Shown here one piece after another: positions 61,812 through 64,000 of a stretch of 64,000 nt of DNA. The notes beneath the pieces were generated by a model. That model searched no databases. It saw only the letters and a program-made list of their open reading frames with translations, and was not told the DNA's origin. Location: contig NZ_LATD01000073.1 in the NCBI RefSeq assembly GCF_000981895.1, positions 1 to 64,000 on the forward strand. The letters run 5' to 3'. Within the stretch, counting starts at the first letter, position 1. Each line of letters begins with the position of its first letter. The DNA is from Streptomyces odonnellii. GTDB lineage: Bacteria > Actinomycetota > Actinomycetes > Streptomycetales > Streptomycetaceae. Both the position numbers and the translations under genes were made by a program.

Positions 61812-62579
61812 ATGTCGTCCGTGCTCATCACTGGCGCGTCCAAAGGAATCGGCCGAGCCATCGCCGTCGAACTGGCAAAGCGCGGCCATCGGGTGATCGC
61901 CACCGCCCGCCGGCCGGAAACCCTGGCCGACCTCCCCGTGGACCGGCGTCTGCGCCTCGATGTCACCGACCAGGACAGCGTCGACCAGGCCATCAAGGAC
62001 GCCGGTGAGATCGACGTACTGGTCAGCAACGCCGGCGCGACGGTGCGCGCGCCGCTGGAGACCGTCCCGCTCGCGGAGGTCGAACGGCTCTACCAGCTCA
62101 ACACCTTGGGCGCGCTGCGAGTCGCGCAGGGGGTGCTGCCGGCGATGCGGAAAAGGGGATCCGGGCGCCTCGTCTTCATCTCCAGCGTCCAGGGACGACT
62201 GGTGCTGCCGATCATCGGCCCGTACGGCGCGAGCAAGTGGGCGCTGGAGGCGATCGCCGAGACACTGGCCATTGAGACGGGCCACTTCGGCGTCAAGGTG
62301 AGCATCGTGCAGCCGGGCGCCGTGTCCACGAACGGTGCCGCGCAGGCCAAGACGTTCTTCGAGGAAGACGACCCTTACGCCCCGCTGTATCAGCAGCTCA
62401 GCGCTCTGCGCGGCGAGGTCGTCACCTCCGAGGAGGTGGCCGTCGTCGTGGCCGACACCATCGAGCGGCCTGAGCCTCCCCTGCGCGTGCCGGCCGGAGC
62501 TCCCGCCGAGCGAGCCCTGAGGGCTCGCAAGGAGGCCCCTGAGAACGAGCCGTTCGTACCGGCCGAGCTCGATTGGTAG
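61812..62579 (+). CDS. Short-chain dehydrogenase/reductase
   Basis: 255 residues from the ATG at 61812 (GAGGA upstream). Cofactor motif LITGASKGIGRA (about 5-16), NAGA (about 73), Ser in FISSVQG and YGASK with the catalytic Tyr and Lys (about 138-142), then VSIVQPGAVST. This classical SDR resembles oxidoreductases commonly paired with TetR repressors, and three TetR-like sites lie upstream. Substrate unknown. Confidence 0.92.
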   Translation: MSSVLITGASKGIGRAIAVELAKRGHRVIATARRPETLADLPVDRRLRLDVTDQDSVDQAIKDAGEIDVLVSNAGATVRAPLETVPLAEVERLYQLNTLGALRVAQGVLPAMRKRGSGRLVFISSVQGRLVLPIIGPYGASKWALEAIAETLAIETGHFGVKVSIVQPGAVSTNGAAQAKTFFEEDDPYAPLYQQLSALRGEVVTSEEVAVVVADTIERPEPPLRVPAGAPAERALRARKEAPENEPFVPAELDW

Positions 62580-62742
62580 CAGTCGGTCTGGTAGCAGTCG
62601 GTCGAGATCAGGTGTCTCCGAACAGGGCCGGTGACACTACGACGGGCCCGTGAGGGAGGTCAGCGCTCTGCTGCACGGGGGTACGAGAGAGACTCCCAGC
62701 GGTCCAGCTCGGCCAGGCGGTCACGCATGTGGACAACCGCTC

Positions 62743-63545
62743 TTATTGCGGAGTTGGAGTCCTTGGGGCGTCCGCGACGGGCGTGTGGTCATCGAGCCAG
62801 TCGAAGATCTTTTCGAAGGCGTACCGCTGTCCACCGACGCGGCAGTGCGCACCAGCTCCCTCAACGTCAGTAAGCCTCAGCAGCGTCTTGTCGTTTGTTG
62901 TTAGATGGTCGAACACTTCCTCGGGCTGCCCCTTGAAGAAGAGGTCGTCTTCTGCCTCGCAGATCAACGCCGCACAGTCGATCCGCTCTGCGACGCCGTC
63001 GCGCGCATTGAAGTCCATCGCCCGGGCGGCGTACTCCCGTGGTGTGCGACCGCCCATGACACACATCCCGTGCGTGATCGCCCAGCGTGCGGTGGGGCTC
63101 GATTCGAAGGCTCTAGCAAGTTCCTCGTCTATCTCCGGTGCTTCCGGCGCCTTCACTGCCGCGCGCGATTTTGTGCGGTCGCCTTCGAGGAAGCGTGTGA
63201 TGAGCACACTGAAGTCGTACACGCCGTCGACGGCCATCACGGCTTTGATGCGTAGGTCGCGAGGATGCGCGGGTCCCTCGGGTTTCCGTGCAGGAAGAAC
63301 TCAGCCGTGCGGTAGTAGTTCGAGGCCCGCAGGTAGCTGTCCCGGGCCGTGATCACATGTCCCTGGGAACGGGCCTCGTCCGCGACGGCACTGATACGCG
63401 CGGCGGTGGCGTTCCACTCGTCGAACCAACTGTCGTAGTCTCCGGGCTTGATTCGCTCGACGGTGGCCTCCACCTCCGCGAAGTCAGCGCCGCCGTAGGT
63501 GATATGCCCCAGCGAACGCAGTGTCTCGTACCAGAAAGTTCTCAT
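62743..63545 (-). pseudogene. Alpha/beta hydrolase with the catalytic core deleted
   Basis: The N-terminal part (63545-63237) reads MRTFWYETLRSLGHITYGGA and ITARDSYLRASNYYRTAEFF, the cap-side helices of FrsA/pseudooxynicotine-hydrolase-like proteins, and stops. The C-terminal part (63240-62743) resumes at VYDFSVLITRFLEGDRTK and includes AALICEAEDDLFFKGQPEEV and GAGAHCRVGGQRYAFEKIFD, with the Asp and His of the triad. The segment between them, with the nucleophile elbow, is absent. Two overlapping open frames remain, neither a working enzyme. Confidence 0.75.
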
Positions 63546-64000
63546 CTTGCGGGAAGATCAAACGACGCACGGTCGCTCCTGATGTGGATGGCGCGCCGGG
63601 CCACAGCCTGCGCGGTCCGCGTCCGCCAGATGTGCGCCGGCACCTTCGAAGCCGCTTACGTGCCATGGAGCCGGCGCCCGCTGGTACCTGGGCGATCTAG
63701 CGTCTGTCCGATGACCTGGCGTCCCTCCGTCCGGCGACCTGTTGCCGCGAGGATCTGCCGGCGTTTCGCTCAAGACGAGGCGGAGTCCGCTGCCGAGGCC
63801 GCGGGACCGGAGGCCCATCTGAGGGTCACAGGTTCCGTCCTGCGGGGCCGAGCAGCGTGCGGAGGCACTACGTCCACGCAGGTCTGGTGGCCGTCTGGCC
63901 TGCAGCGGCTGCGGCCGTACTGTTCACCCGGCTCGAGTGTGTTTTCCAGCACGATAGAACCGTCAACAGCCGTCCGCAGGTGCGGAGGGCTACGGGTCGC
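63546..64000. other. No supported gene to the window end
   Basis: About 455 bases with only short low-complexity frames on either strand. No repeat or transposase motif was recognised. A gene could begin beyond the window. Confidence 0.4.

Noticed and set aside
1-64000. CRISPR arrays, rRNA and tRNA genes
   Set aside because: No regularly spaced repeats and no rRNA-like or tRNA-like conserved sequence were seen on reading. A dedicated tRNA search was not possible here.

Overview
The window is high-GC actinobacterial DNA, most likely Streptomyces. The reasons are very strong third-position GC, GTG and TTG starts, ATGA-coupled operons, and families typical of that genus (DUF5959-like, MmyB-type regulators, WYL regulators, vanHAX/vanK, trypsin-VCBS proteases). 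It reads as accessory sequence: two intact insertion sequences, several transposase scraps and many genes broken by frameshifts or deletions, set around a few well-preserved gene blocks.

Layout. 1-1965: a complete IS701-like element that carries a HEAT-like passenger gene. 1970-8341: mostly broken genes (istB, aldehyde dehydrogenase, serine hydrolase, AfsR-type TPR fragment, PstS-like secreted protein), plus an intact lipoprotein and a membrane/coiled-coil protein. 8581-11925: a divergent pair of von Willebrand A (vWA) proteins, one fused to an alpha/beta hydrolase. 11922-13535: remnants of an integrative element (P-loop kinase, DUF5959-like, tyrosine recombinase end, replication-relaxation). 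13754-19100: an intact six-gene operon with a PycTM/DUF5706-like membrane protein, a CRP-like cyclic-nucleotide-binding regulator, a class III nucleotidyl cyclase with all key residues, a degenerate STAND/HEAT protein and two unknown proteins. It looks like an undescribed cyclic-nucleotide (Pycsar-like) conflict system.

20143-27223: frameshifted WYL regulator, VOC stub, arginase-family protein, frameshifted DUF11-like secreted protein, IS630 stub, GNAT, MmyB remnant, RidA/MarR pair. 27450-40502: an intact biosynthetic cluster with an FAD 2-hydroxyacid oxidase, KSIII-ACP-KSII, acyl-CoA oxidase, hotdog thioesterase, FAH-family enzyme, acyl-CoA carboxyltransferase, branched-chain aminotransferase and FabG. 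It is flanked by XRE-cupin and LuxR regulators and an AzlCD amino-acid exporter. I infer a small dedicated fatty-acid/polyketide chain that becomes a branched-chain-like alpha-amino acid and is exported.

41477-45980: F420-type oxidoreductase, a membrane protein with two amyloid-like motifs next to a broken STAND-TPR protein, and an XRE-cupin regulator. 46124-53894: an epoxide hydrolase, then a decayed vancomycin-resistance island. vanX and vanK are intact; vanH and vanA are fused by an internal deletion; murF2 is frameshifted; vanR is split by a 1331-bp IS5-family element with its own passenger gene; vanS is truncated. Two nearly identical promoter regions with a GTATC-N8-GATAC operator survive upstream of vanH and vanK. 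54337-64000: ATP-grasp protein, secreted trypsin-VCBS protease, aminoglycoside-phosphotransferase-like kinase, a second VanX-type dipeptidase, methyltransferase, ISAzo13 scrap, a short-chain dehydrogenase (SDR) behind three TetR-like operators, and an alpha/beta hydrolase lacking its catalytic core. No rRNA, tRNA or CRISPR array was seen.
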